Source: Geoanaerobacter sp964528055 (GTDB taxonomy: Bacteria; Desulfobacterota; Desulfuromonadia; Geobacterales; DSM-12255). From it: DNA of 64,000 nt. The stretch's first letter is position 1. Each line of letters begins with the position of its first letter. Below are positions 34,608 through 45,100 of this stretch, piece by piece. A program made the translations under genes and the position numbers. The notes under the pieces were generated by a model. The model was not told the DNA's origin. It ran no database searches and saw nothing but the letters and a program-made list of their open reading frames with translations. The stretch covers positions 371,110-435,109 of the forward strand of contig CAZGQM010000001.1 of NCBI GenBank assembly GCA_964528055.1, read 5' to 3'.

Positions 34608-35384
34608 ATGAACAAGCAACTCTGGCTTACCTCGCTGGCACCCGACCGGGCTATACCGTCTGCGGTGAGCGCCAAACTGCGCCCCTACGGATTCGACGTT
34701 GCGGGCTCAATCTGGAATGACGATATCGAGAGGATGGGGTGGCAGGAACCGCTACAAATGCTTGTCAATCCTTCCCTGGCTGGATGGCTGATTCTCACCA
34801 CACCGGAAGAGCTGTTCAAGCCAACCGTACGCTACGGTCTTTCGCTACTTGCCATTTCAGTTGCCGCTTCCCGCCGATCCCTGCCGACATTTATCATCTC
34901 CTGCGCCGGTGCGCCGCCTGCGGTGAGCGAACTTCCGTCGCCATTTTTGACATCTATTCCGATTGCCATCACCGAACCGGCCCTGTGCGCCAGGATCGTG
35001 GCAAACACAAGCGTTCCTTCTGTCCCAGGGTCAAGCGACTACCGTATCGACATTATCGGTGATCAGCAGGTTGGACAATGGTTTGAAATAAGCGCTGCCA
35101 AGGGGTCATGGAACGGCGGCCTGTTAGGTGTCTGCGGCGGCGAGATCAATTTCCAGGCAGTAGGTCCCTCAGGGGCACTCCCTAAGGATACGGTGCTCAA
35201 CTATCCGGTTCGGGGGATGCGACTTGCCACCGGAGACAGTGAGTTCATCGCCTGGGGGGTGCAGAACGGACTGCCTGAAGGGACCTCCTGTTTTACCCGC
35301 GTCAAGGGTATGCCTGCAGCGATAATGTTCGGGCAATTTCCAGAAGGGGACGAACCGGAACTGTACACGCTGAAGCTGATCTAG
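34608..35384 (+). CDS. T6SS-locus hypothetical protein
   Basis: This is a 258-residue soluble protein I cannot assign to a named family. The N-terminal half looks alpha/beta (MNKQLWLTSLAPD, WLILTTPEELFKPTVRYGLS, LPTFIISCAGAP), a little like a response-receiver or nucleotide-binding fold. The C-terminal half looks beta-rich (YRIDIIGDQQVGQWFEIS, then FGQFPEGDEPELYTLKLI). It sits between the PAAR-like gene and the sheath-like gene, with 13-bp and 8-bp gaps, so it belongs to the spike/effector part of the operon. It may be an effector chaperone; this is a guess. Confidence 0.65.
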   Translation: MNKQLWLTSLAPDRAIPSAVSAKLRPYGFDVAGSIWNDDIERMGWQEPLQMLVNPSLAGWLILTTPEELFKPTVRYGLSLLAISVAASRRSLPTFIISCAGAPPAVSELPSPFLTSIPIAITEPALCARIVANTSVPSVPGSSDYRIDIIGDQQVGQWFEISAAKGSWNGGLLGVCGGEINFQAVGPSGALPKDTVLNYPVRGMRLATGDSEFIAWGVQNGLPEGTSCFTRVKGMPAAIMFGQFPEGDEPELYTLKLI

Positions 35385-35392
35385 GAGGTCAT

Positions 35393-36835
35393 TTGCAGAT
35401 ACCGGCCACCCCTTTTCAGATAATCGCCTTTGCCCCTTTCCTCCCATCGGAAAGCGTCGGGAACTGCGGAACGTTCCAGCCGCTGGCGGTTCGGTCTGCG
35501 GACCATGGGCTGGCTGCGCTGCATCCTTCGCTCTACATCCCGCTCCCCAGATCCCTTTCCCCTGAGGGTGGCATTAGCCTGGAGTTCAGCGCCCTTGACG
35601 ATTTCGAGCCGGCTTCGATCATCAGCCGTACTCCGTGGTTGAAGGCGCTGCGGGATATAAAAGACGAAAGAACCACAAAGGTTGAATCAGCCGGTACTGA
35701 GACATCTCTCGACAGTATCCTCAGCATGGTCGAGCTCCCCGGAACGGTAAAGGGGGGTGAAAAGCATTCCGTGGATGAGTCGAACGAGGCAGACATTATT
35801 CTCTCCGGGGTTTTGAACCGGATTTGTGATGATGAAGATTTCAGGAGGATGCTGGCGGCATGGCAGGGTGTCGCCTTTCTGTTCGAAAAGGGGGGTGCTG
35901 AACGGCTTCGACTTTACATTGTCCCGGTTGCAAGGGAAACCGCTGTTGATCTTCTCGAATCATGCGCCAGTTTTCTGGACAATGACCCTCCTGACCTGAT
36001 TCTTCTGGATGTCCCGTTTGACTCCACTCCGATCGGCATAAGGTTGCTGGAGTCAGCTTCACGCCTGGCGGAACGGTTGATCTCTCCGGTAATCTGCTGG
36101 TGCGGCCCGGATTTCCTGCAACTGGACGATTGGTCGGGGATGAAGAATCTCCCCTATCTCCCGAATCACCTCGACGGTTTTACCTATGCCGGATGGAATG
36201 CTCAGAAGGGGCGGCCTGCGGCATTCTGGACCATTGCCGCCTGCAACCGTTTCCAGCCGAACCGTGTAGATTACGATGCATCGCCAGCGGGAAAAACTGT
36301 CGGATGCAGCCACATCTATCTGGCACCGGTCTGGGCTGTAGCCGCACTGACTCTGCAGGCGTTTGCGCGGACCGGCAGCCCGACAGCTGTTTCCAGACAG
36401 ATCCTGCATTTCAGGGATACCTCAGCCGAACCGTTTGCAATGCTTGAAACATCCTTTAGCGATGACCGTTCCCATCAACTGGTGAAGTGCGGCCTGCTAC
36501 CCCTGATGCCGATTTCGGGAGGGGATGGCATCCGCCTGGCGTCAGCCGTAACTATCAATGGCGAACCGTTCCTCTCCCCCCTTACCCTTTCTACGATTAT
36601 TCACACCCTAATCGGATTACGGCAAAACCATGGGCCTTGCGACAACCCGGAGAGTCTTGCCGCGAGCCTGCACGAAGCCTTTTCGAGTCATCCGCGACTC
36701 AAGGGGGCGGTTCACGACGGTACCATCGAATTCAGGGGCTCCGGACCCGATTCGGAAGACCGTGTAAGAATCGAGATAACGGTTGATAACCGGAAATTCG
36801 GCGCTAGGATTATAAATTTTACATTTGATTGGTAA
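35393..36835 (+). CDS. Divergent TssB-TssC-like fusion protein
   Basis: This 480-residue protein starts at TTG behind AGGAGG. Its N-terminal third follows the TssB plan: PFQIIAFAPFLPS parallels the LLVLGDFTL strand, and FSALDDFEPASIISRTPWLK parallels FDSLKDFDPDSIVQQVPDLK. The rest follows TssC: VLNRICDDEDFRRMLAAWQG parallels MHNADFQKMESSWRSL, and FTYAGWNAQKGRPAAFWTIA parallels the YAKWKAFRDSEDSRYVGL region. Identity is low, so it is not the sheath itself, which is encoded separately at 47553-49531. It may be a sheath cap, regulator or accessory. The homology is my own reading by eye and needs a profile search. Confidence 0.55.
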   Translation: MQIPATPFQIIAFAPFLPSESVGNCGTFQPLAVRSADHGLAALHPSLYIPLPRSLSPEGGISLEFSALDDFEPASIISRTPWLKALRDIKDERTTKVESAGTETSLDSILSMVELPGTVKGGEKHSVDESNEADIILSGVLNRICDDEDFRRMLAAWQGVAFLFEKGGAERLRLYIVPVARETAVDLLESCASFLDNDPPDLILLDVPFDSTPIGIRLLESASRLAERLISPVICWCGPDFLQLDDWSGMKNLPYLPNHLDGFTYAGWNAQKGRPAAFWTIAACNRFQPNRVDYDASPAGKTVGCSHIYLAPVWAVAALTLQAFARTGSPTAVSRQILHFRDTSAEPFAMLETSFSDDRSHQLVKCGLLPLMPISGGDGIRLASAVTINGEPFLSPLTLSTIIHTLIGLRQNHGPCDNPESLAASLHEAFSSHPRLKGAVHDGTIEFRGSGPDSEDRVRIEITVDNRKFGARIINFTFDW

Positions 36836-36856
36836 TACGGTATATTCCCGGGCTCT

Positions 36857-39178
36857 ATGTATCGAATATTCTTGCTCATACCGGCTTTTCTCCTGCTGTT
36901 GTCATGCTCAGCAGAAAAGGTGGTCCGCGGCCAGGATTCGGTGGCGATTTTCTCCCCTGCATTTAATTATGAAACCAACAAGATCATAGCGCTCCTCCCC
37001 TTTTCAAATTCCGGAAGAGGCGGCCTCAATTACCCGATCACCGAACGTTTTGCCGCAAATCTGATCTGGGCCGGTTTTACGGTGACAGACCGGTCACAAC
37101 TTGAGCAGACGGCTGCCAAAGAGAATATTAACCTTTCGGAAACGCCGCCCCGCGACCAACTGGCTGAACTGGGTAGGAGGCTTGGCGTTGGCATTATCGT
37201 GGTAGGGTCTTGCATCTACCGTCAGGAGGGGCGGCCAGATGATGAGGGGACCATTTCCATGATCTCCGCCCGATTTCTGGATACCGCAAGCGGCGAGACC
37301 CTCTTGCACGCAACTACCCGACCTGACGGCATCATGCCGGTCACACGCGCCCTGGCTGCAGTGATTCGTAACAGTCTTCTGAATGACCTTTTCCGCAAAG
37401 GGAATGCAAGCTATGACATCAAAAAGTATTCCGAGGCCATTGACCATTTCACCGCATTGACAGGGCTGGAACCTTCGCTTGTCGAGGCATATCAGAACCG
37501 CGGGGCGGCGTATTCAAAAAACGGAGACAACATCAAGGCGCTGGCTGACTACGACCGGGCCATAGCACTGTACGAGTCGAAGAACCCACTTCCGCAAAGG
37601 CTTCTGAACTTTATCCAGGGACCGGTCAAGCAGCCTGAAAAAGGTGAACTGTATCTGAACCGGGGGATTATTCTTCTTAAATCCGGAAAAACCCAGGCAG
37701 CCATCTCCGATTTCAACCGGGCGCTTGAGGCGGGAGGGGATCCGGCAACTGCTCATGCAAATCTCGGATACGCCCGTTTCAGGCTGAAAGAGCTCAAAAA
37801 CTCGGTCATGGAGTATGACAAGGCGGTCAAGGCTGATCCGTCCCGGGCAGAGTTTTATTACCAGAGGGGCATTGTGCTTGAAGAGATCAATGTTCCGGAC
37901 GCCATCAGGAACTATTCTCAGGCAATCAGCCTGGACCGCCGTTTCGCCCCTCCGCTTGCTGCACGCGCACGAGCCAACCTGAAACTCGGTTACTTTTATG
38001 ACGCAATAAGGGATTACACACAGGCACTGGAGATTGAACCCGGAAACTCAGAATACCTTACCGGCAGAGGTGGAGCTTATTTTCAGGCAAGGGATCATGA
38101 ACGTGCCATTTCAGATTATTCCAGCGCCATCAAGGCAACCCCTGCAAACTGCCAAGCTTATATGGGGAGGGGTATCAGTTACGCCGCGAATGGCGATACC
38201 ATACAAGCGCGGGAAGATTTCGATCATCTGCTTTCTACAGGAACGTCCATGGCAGGAACTGTCTACCTGGAAAAAGGGATACTGATGGCAAAGTCAGGAA
38301 ACTACAGTGAGGCTGTTGAAAACTTCAGCAAGGCGCTGGAAATTTCCGGCAACAATGCAGATGGTTATGCCCACCGCGGTATGGCGTTTGAACGGATGGC
38401 GGAATACAGGAGTTCGGTGCTGGATTTCTCCCGAGCCCTTGAACTGAGGGCTGAGAAACCTCAGGATCTGTTCAACCGCGGATATTCAAGCATGCAGAGC
38501 GGGAAATATCGCCAGGCAATTGATGATTTCAGCAGGGCAGCCTCCCTTGATCCTGCCAATTCAGCGGTTTTCTCCAACAGGGGTTATGCTTACCGGCAGA
38601 CCGGCAATTACAGCCAGTCAATAAACGATTACAGCCGTGCCCTTGCCCTGCTTCCCGGGGAGACCGACTCTCCGTATCAGCGGAACTATCCCGATGCCCG
38701 ACTGAACCAGGTGGTTAAAGAGTTTCACCCTTATTCCATCTATTACAATCGCGGCTTGTCCTATCTGGCAACCGGCAGCTACCGACCGGCAATTTCCGAC
38801 TTTACCAAGGCGATCGAACTTTTTCCCGCCAGCGCCGATGCTTATACCCGACGAGGCATTGCGCTCCAGCAGTCGGGAGAGATGGACCGGGCGCTTTCAG
38901 ACTATAACCGTGCCATAGAGCTGGATTCACGTCTTGCCGACGCTTACTTCGGCCGGGGAAGCTGGAGTGAACAGTCCGGCAGGTTTTCCGATGCGATTGC
39001 GGACTACACCAGGGCCATTGATATAATGCCTGATTTTTCCAGGGCATATTTCAGCCGGGGTCTGCTGAGGGTTCAGATGAACCTTGAAGAGCCAGGTATT
39101 ACCGATATTAGAGCAGCCGCTCGAATGAACCTTAAACAGGCAAGAGATTACCTGATGACCAGGGGGGCAGAGTGGTGA
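36857..39178 (+). CDS. TPR-repeat lipoprotein of the T6SS locus
   Basis: This is a 773-residue protein with a lipobox (LIPAFLLLLSC, Cys17). An N-terminal domain resembling FlgO/CsgG-type lipoproteins follows (IIALLPFSNSGRG, ERFAANLIWAGFTVTDRSQL, LGVGIIVVGSCIY; about 45-120). From about residue 175 there are some fifteen tetratricopeptide repeats (YxxRGxxYxxxGxYxxAIxDYxxAIxL pattern). TPRs form a binding solenoid, probably an outer-membrane scaffold for the secretion system. No good ribosome-binding site is seen at the ATG. It lies 21 bp after the sheath-like gene and 28 bp before a small lipoprotein gene. Confidence 0.82.
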   Translation: MYRIFLLIPAFLLLLSCSAEKVVRGQDSVAIFSPAFNYETNKIIALLPFSNSGRGGLNYPITERFAANLIWAGFTVTDRSQLEQTAAKENINLSETPPRDQLAELGRRLGVGIIVVGSCIYRQEGRPDDEGTISMISARFLDTASGETLLHATTRPDGIMPVTRALAAVIRNSLLNDLFRKGNASYDIKKYSEAIDHFTALTGLEPSLVEAYQNRGAAYSKNGDNIKALADYDRAIALYESKNPLPQRLLNFIQGPVKQPEKGELYLNRGIILLKSGKTQAAISDFNRALEAGGDPATAHANLGYARFRLKELKNSVMEYDKAVKADPSRAEFYYQRGIVLEEINVPDAIRNYSQAISLDRRFAPPLAARARANLKLGYFYDAIRDYTQALEIEPGNSEYLTGRGGAYFQARDHERAISDYSSAIKATPANCQAYMGRGISYAANGDTIQAREDFDHLLSTGTSMAGTVYLEKGILMAKSGNYSEAVENFSKALEISGNNADGYAHRGMAFERMAEYRSSVLDFSRALELRAEKPQDLFNRGYSSMQSGKYRQAIDDFSRAASLDPANSAVFSNRGYAYRQTGNYSQSINDYSRALALLPGETDSPYQRNYPDARLNQVVKEFHPYSIYYNRGLSYLATGSYRPAISDFTKAIELFPASADAYTRRGIALQQSGEMDRALSDYNRAIELDSRLADAYFGRGSWSEQSGRFSDAIADYTRAIDIMPDFSRAYFSRGLLRVQMNLEEPGITDIRAAARMNLKQARDYLMTRGAEW

Positions 39179-39206
39179 TGCCGCCTCAGAATGACAGGAA
39201 AACATT

Positions 39207-39458
39207 ATGAAGATATTGTTTGCTGTTTCAGCTTTTCTCATGATTCACCTTTTTGCCGGATGCTCCCACAGGATAACCGGCCCCGGTCCGATCGACATTT
39301 CCACCATGCGAAAGGTTGAAGAGGGGTGCGCATGGTATATACTCGGTATCGGTCCTTTCGGAGAGGCGACTCTCATGCAGAAGCCCGACACAATCCAGTA
39401 CACCGTTCACAACTATTTTTTCTACAGCTCTTTCTGTACTGCCGGGTATAACAGGTAA
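39207..39458 (+). CDS. Small lipoprotein, TRL-like
   Basis: This 83-residue lipoprotein has a lipobox (AFLMIHLFAGC, Cys19). Its mature part has EEGCAWYILGIGPFGEATLM, reminiscent of the short TRL-like lipoproteins. Its stop is one base before the GTG start of tssJ, so the pair is translationally coupled. It may assist TssJ in the outer membrane; that is inferred only from position. Confidence 0.6.
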   Translation: MKILFAVSAFLMIHLFAGCSHRITGPGPIDISTMRKVEEGCAWYILGIGPFGEATLMQKPDTIQYTVHNYFFYSSFCTAGYNR

Positions 39459-39459
39459 C

Positions 39460-40074
39460 GTGAGACAACTATCCTTCTTCATATTTGTTCTGCTGCTGAC
39501 TGCAACCGGCTGCTCAATGTTCTCCTCAAAGCCTCCCCCTCCCACCCCTTTGGAAGCTGCGAAGGAGGCGGCTGAGAAAGCCAGGGTTGCCAATGAGGTG
39601 CTGAAAAGGAACTATGCCGTGCCGCAGGTTAGGTGGACTTTCTCCGCCAAGGCGATCGAGATCCGTTTCAAGGCGGACGCCGGTCTGAACTATCATGACG
39701 ATGAGCCGCATACTCTTGCGGTTGCGGTTTATCAGCTGAGCGATCCGAATGTCTTTACAAGTTATCGCGCCAGTCGCGAAAAACTGTCCGAAATCATGGA
39801 CGCAAGGCGCTTTGATACCTCTGTAACCGCATTTGACCAGATCTTTATCCAGCCTGGAGAAGAACGTATCATCCGGTTGGATCGAATGGAAAACAGCCGC
39901 TTTGTCGGAATTGTCGCAGGTTACTACCAGTCAGACCCGGACCAGGTTACCCGGCTCTTCGAGATTCCAGTTGTCATAGTCCCGGGCCAGCAGGAGCTGC
40001 TCTCCTCGCCTGGTTCGCTGAATGTCAATATCTTTGCAGGGAAGAACATGATTCAACAGTACGGGAGCAACTGA
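39460..40074 (+). CDS. tssJ: TssJ outer-membrane lipoprotein
   Basis: This 204-residue lipoprotein has a lipobox (LLLTATGC, Cys18) and a beta-sandwich body (VRWTFSAKAIEIRFKADAGL, HTLAVAVYQLSDPNVFTSY, FIQPGEERIIRLDRM, FVGIVAGYY). This is the TssJ fold, which anchors the T6SS membrane complex to the outer membrane via TssM. The start is GTG at 39460, two bases after the stop of the small lipoprotein gene and after a short AGGT site; a longer frame continues upstream through that gene and is not the start. tssK follows after 1 bp. Confidence 0.88.
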   Translation: MRQLSFFIFVLLLTATGCSMFSSKPPPPTPLEAAKEAAEKARVANEVLKRNYAVPQVRWTFSAKAIEIRFKADAGLNYHDDEPHTLAVAVYQLSDPNVFTSYRASREKLSEIMDARRFDTSVTAFDQIFIQPGEERIIRLDRMENSRFVGIVAGYYQSDPDQVTRLFEIPVVIVPGQQELLSSPGSLNVNIFAGKNMIQQYGSN

Positions 40075-40075
40075 A

Positions 40076-41464
40076 ATGGAATTTTCACGGCCATTATTAT
40101 GGCGACACGGACTTTTTCTGCAACCCCAGCATCTCCAGCTCAACGATCAGTTTCTGCAATCGCGCCTAGTTCCTTTATGGGAATATCTGAAGCCCTATTT
40201 CTGGGGCATTGCTGAGGTGAGCATTCAGGAGTCGGCTCTTGCCACAATGTCATTCGAGATTCTCAACGGGAAATTCCTTTTCCCGGGCGGGGTATATGCC
40301 ATTTTTCCGGGTAATGCGATGGTGGAACGTCGCTCTTTCGATGAAGCATGGGAAAACCGGGACAAGCCCCTCACTGTCTATCTGGGGCTGCGCAAGATGA
40401 GTCAGCTGGAGCCCAACGTTACCGTCGTGGATGAGATGAAGGGGCTTGCCGGCATTACGACCCGTTATATCGCATCATCAACAGCTGAGGAGGTAAGGGA
40501 TCTCTACCTGAACGGGCAGACCGGACAGGTACAGGGGATGCTGTATCATCTCCGGCTGTTCTGGGAAACCGAGAAGGAGATGCTGGACAACTATGAGATC
40601 ATTCCGATTGCCCGGCTTGAGAGGTTGACTGAGAGGGTGCGCCTGCTCCCCGGCTTCATACCTCCGGTTCTGTCGTTACGTTCATCAGACCGTCTCTCCT
40701 CAATCCTCAGGGATATCCGTGACAGGCTTGCCGCACGGGGACGACAGCTGGAAGGGTACAAGAGGCTGAAAAACCTGGAGACAGGAGATACGGAATCACG
40801 TTACACCTCATACATCATGGCGCTCTCCTGCCTGAACCGGCACATACCGGTTCTGTCTCAGATGTGCGAATCAGGTGCCATTAATCCTTATGAAGCATAT
40901 CAGGCGTTGAGACTGCTGATAGGAGAACTCTCGACCTTCTCCACGAGCATAGACGTCATGGGTGAATCGCTGGATGGGGATACTTTGCCCCCGTACAGTC
41001 ACACCTCGCTCTGTGAGTGCTTCACCGGTCTCCAGAATGCCATAGAGACAGCCCTGGCGGATTTTGTCACAGGCCCCGAATACATAATTCAGCTGGAAAG
41101 GGATGGCGATACCTTTATCGCGGAAAAACTCAGCAGCGACATCTTTCAACCTCGCAATCATTATTATCTGGTACTCTGGACATTGCTTGACCAGAAACAG
41201 ATTCTCGACGCCCTGACCCGTCTGGCAAAGGTTACTTCCGGTTCGTATCTGCAGACAATCGTAAAACGTGCACTGGCAGGCATTGAACTCAGCTATCTGG
41301 CTCAACCTCCGCGTGAGGCTCCCGGCCGTTCCAACTGCTATTTCTTCCGGCTGAACGATAACGAAAAGCAGTGGGAATCGGTTGTAAGCGACCAGAGCAT
41401 TGCTATGCACTGGGATGGCGCTCCTGAAGAACTCAAGGTTGAACTGATGGTTATCCGGAGATAG
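40076..41464 (+). CDS. tssK: TssK baseplate-membrane adaptor
   Basis: This 462-residue protein begins with the family signature of an LLWRHGLFLQPQHLQ-type start, followed by a LVPLWEYLKPYFWGI segment. TssK trimers tether the T6SS baseplate (TssEFG) to TssL/TssM at the inner membrane. Full family length, no visible defect. It is placed between tssJ (1-bp gap) and tssL (1-bp gap) in the order typical of this locus type. Confidence 0.92.
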   Translation: MEFSRPLLWRHGLFLQPQHLQLNDQFLQSRLVPLWEYLKPYFWGIAEVSIQESALATMSFEILNGKFLFPGGVYAIFPGNAMVERRSFDEAWENRDKPLTVYLGLRKMSQLEPNVTVVDEMKGLAGITTRYIASSTAEEVRDLYLNGQTGQVQGMLYHLRLFWETEKEMLDNYEIIPIARLERLTERVRLLPGFIPPVLSLRSSDRLSSILRDIRDRLAARGRQLEGYKRLKNLETGDTESRYTSYIMALSCLNRHIPVLSQMCESGAINPYEAYQALRLLIGELSTFSTSIDVMGESLDGDTLPPYSHTSLCECFTGLQNAIETALADFVTGPEYIIQLERDGDTFIAEKLSSDIFQPRNHYYLVLWTLLDQKQILDALTRLAKVTSGSYLQTIVKRALAGIELSYLAQPPREAPGRSNCYFFRLNDNEKQWESVVSDQSIAMHWDGAPEELKVELMVIRR

Positions 41465-41465
41465 C

Positions 41466-42146
41466 ATGCGGCTATTTGACTGTTTCGTCAAACCCCTGGC
41501 ATATACAGCGTACGTTGTGGGGATAAGCGCAGATAATCCTGTACCGATTTCCCGGGTAACAACAGTCATCCGCAACCTGCTGGATGAAAGCAATAACATG
41601 GCGCTCCAGAACGGATTTTCACAACAGGAGTTCGAAGAGGCCCGTTTCGCGGTCTGCGCCTGGATTGATGAGGCGATTCTATGCTCCGACTTGCCGGATT
41701 CCAGTCAATGGATGGGTGAATTGCTGCAACGTAAACTTTATGCGACCACAAGGGCCGGTGACGAGTTTTTTCAGAGAATGGCCGGACTCCATGATACCGA
41801 CCGCCAGGTTCGGGATGTTTATTATCACTGTCTGGCCCTCGAATTCAAGGGACGCTACTTCTCACCTGACATGAAAGAGGGTCTAGAATTAATCAAAAAA
41901 CGTGAATATTCAACCCTTGCAAATGGGGACAGCATGCTTGTGAAAAGCAAACTCATGGGCTTTTTCCCCGAAGCATATCCCCCTAATTCAGTGCCGCGTA
42001 TCCGGAGGTTGTTCCTTTCCCGGATATCCTATGTTACCCTGCTCTCGTTGCTTCTACCCCTCATCTTGGCTGTTCTGACCTATATATCCTACAGTAGACA
42101 CCTTGGCGGCATGGTTGAAAACCTGATCCGGCTGGAGCTCAAATAA
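41466..42146 (+). CDS. tssL: TssL inner-membrane protein (short form)
   Basis: This 226-residue DotU/IcmH-type protein has a cytoplasmic N-terminal bundle (EARFAVCAWIDEAILCS is the family hallmark; DEFFQRMAGL follows) and a single C-terminal membrane helix (ISYVTLLSLLLPLILAVL). It lacks the OmpA/peptidoglycan domain found on long TssL proteins, so wall anchoring, if any, must come from another protein. It partners TssM and TssJ in the membrane complex. The 1-bp gaps to its neighbours suggest strong coupling. Confidence 0.9.
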   Translation: MRLFDCFVKPLAYTAYVVGISADNPVPISRVTTVIRNLLDESNNMALQNGFSQQEFEEARFAVCAWIDEAILCSDLPDSSQWMGELLQRKLYATTRAGDEFFQRMAGLHDTDRQVRDVYYHCLALEFKGRYFSPDMKEGLELIKKREYSTLANGDSMLVKSKLMGFFPEAYPPNSVPRIRRLFLSRISYVTLLSLLLPLILAVLTYISYSRHLGGMVENLIRLELK

Positions 42147-42147
42147 G

Positions 42148-45100
42148 ATGAAGCTTCTGCTTAAACTGCTCAAAATCATCTTTATTATCAGTGTTGTAAC
42201 CGGCACGATTTTCGGCGCCTTCTGGATGATTTACATAAAGAATTGGCCTTATTGGACCGGAGTATCCCTCTTCCTTATTGTCATATCCCTTGCGGTTGGC
42301 TGGCATATCCTCAAAAAAATATTGCTGCGCCGCAGGGAGCAGCAGTATGTCAAGCAGGTTATCGAACAGTATAAACCTCTTGAAGAGGTCACTGACAATA
42401 AGTCCGAGCAGCAGATCCTAAGCCTTGAAAGGCAATGGGCGGATTCTCTAGATATTCTCAAACAATCGCATTTGAAAAAACAGGGGGACCCCCTGTATCT
42501 GCTCCCCTGGTACCTGGTTCTCGGGGCAACCGGCTGTGGAAAGACATCTGCGCTCCGTAGCGCACGCCTGTCATCTCCGTTTCCCGAAGCGCCACGCCCC
42601 GCCGGCTCAGGAACCCGGTTCTGCGACTGGTGGTACACCGAACATGCCATAATTCTGGATACTGCCGGTAAATATTCGAATCCTCTCATGGAACCTGCCG
42701 AGCGAGATGAATGGCAGCGCCTCCTCTCCCTGCTTCTGGCTGCTCGAAAAAAGGAGCCTCTCAATGGTCTGGTCGTTGCAGTAGCCGCAGACCAGCTTCT
42801 GAAGAGTGATCGGGACAGCCTTGGGGAAGAGGGGAGGGCTATCCGGCTGAGAATTGATGAAATGATGCAGGTAATGGGCGCAAAAATTCCGGTATATCTC
42901 CTGATAACAAAATGCGACCAGGTATACGGCATTGATCAGCTTGCCAGGAATCTGCCGGAATCGTTCTTCAAGCAGCCCATGGGGGTCGTAAATGACGACC
43001 TGGAAAAGCCGATTAGTGATTTCATCGATTTCACGCTGGACAGAATCAGCGAGCGTCTCAAAGATTTGAGATTCATGCTGCTCGACAAGGCCCAGGGTGA
43101 CAAAACCGGTCTCATGCTCCTCGCCGAGGAGATTCGAACACTGCAGCCCGGACTAGAGAGCTTCATGCTTGGCGTATTCCGGGCAAATCCTTACCAGGAA
43201 TCGCCGATAATGCGCGGGATTTTTTTCTCCAGCGCCCAACAGAGCGGAACACCGGTTTCCCGCTATCTTCAGCGGCTTGATTATGCCGGAGACTCTCCCC
43301 CCCCTGGGGGGGGGAATGATATTCTGCTCGCATCATCAGGTACTGCAGCTGTTCCTTCGATACGGAATGCGGCTACAGATATCACTTTCATGAATATTCT
43401 TCCAGGAACAAGTCAGGGACTTTTTCTGTTCGATTTTTTCGACTGGGTTCTTACTTCAGACCGCTGGTTATTCCGGCCGCTAAAGTCTGAGGTACGGCGT
43501 TTTCGCTTCAGCTGGGGAACAGGGATGATATCCTGGATGACGCTGCTCGTCGGTCTGCTTGGACTTGTCAGTACTTCATACATGCTTAACAAGCATGTAA
43601 TCAGTGAATATAATGCCGAATTCAAGCAGCCGACGTATCTGACCGAAAACCTGCTGGACGATATCATAATTCTGGACCGTTTTCGCACGGTCATACTCAA
43701 GATGGAAGAGCGCAACAAAGGGTGGTGGGTGCCCCGATTTGGACTTGATCAGAGTGAACAACTGGTAATCAAGTTGAAGAAGGATTACTGCGCACTTCTC
43801 AGAAAGTACATTTTCAGCGGGATGAACCGGAAGCTTGATGAGGGTGCCGCTGGAATAACATCCGAGACTCCGGGGGGGGAACGGGGCGCATATGTGGCTA
43901 ATATTGTAAGCCGGCTGCAGTTTATGAATGCCAGACTGGAAGGGAAAGATCTGGAATTCATGAAAACTCTTCCACCTCCGTCGGGTGCCTTCCTCATGTT
44001 GATAGACAGCAATATAACCCCTGAAGTAGCGAAGCAGTACCAGGAATGCTACCTTTATTATTCGGCCTGGCAGGAGGACAACACCCCGATAGTCGTTGCC
44101 AAACAGAAACTGACCATGCTTCTGGGGAAGATTCTTGTCGGTCCTAAAGGGAATTATGACTTCAACTGGACTCTGAACTGGATAAACTCAACGGAAATAG
44201 ATAAACGCATAACATTGCGCGATTTCTGGGATGGCAGCGAAGAGACCGAATATGAGTATATAGAGCCATGCTTCACCCTGGAGGGGAAAAAAAAGCTGGA
44301 TTATTTCCTGACCCAGATTTCCCGGGTTGCCGACAGCAGTTCAACGCTTGATGAACGGATCAAGCGTTTCATGAACGATTACGAAAAGCAGTACATATCG
44401 GCCTGGGAGGAGTTCGCCACCGCTTTTACAAGGGGGGAGAACGCCTTTAAGTCCAGCCGCGATATGCTCAACCAGGCTGCCAATATCGGAATTGGGAAAA
44501 TCCCGGCTGAACTCTTCATCGAAAGAATGGTTAAAGAACTTGAACCATTTTCCCGGAATGCAAATACCCCCCAATGGCTGAAGCTTGCGATTGCGCATGA
44601 CAAGATTCACCGGCAGGCGCATGAAACGGAATTCTTAAAGCAAGCCTCCGGTTTAAGCAAGATGACCGGTGGTGTTCTTGAATCAGGCAAGCAACTTTTG
44701 AATGAGATAAAATCAAAAAAGGTTGAACTGCCGGACAGAAGCAAGCCCCAGAAACAGCTGGATCTGGTCAAGGCTTATGCGGAATTCAGTAAATCGCTTC
44801 AGGATATGGCCAGGGGGATAACTACCAACGGTGCTGCCATGCGCCTTGCCACCGAAATATTTTCAGGGGGAGGGGCGCCACAGGCGGCCCAGGCAGGAGA
44901 TTCTGCCGGAACTGCGAAGCCATCCCCGTTTTCCAGGGTGCAGGAAACTTACAAATCTTTTCAGGCTCAGATGCGAGATGTGGGGGATGATAAAATCTAT
45001 TGGGACCTGATCAATTCGTCACTCAGGTTTTTTGCCATGACAGCCGCAAGAGAAGCGGAATGTTCATTACAGGAAAAATGGCAATCACAGGTGTTGGCTG

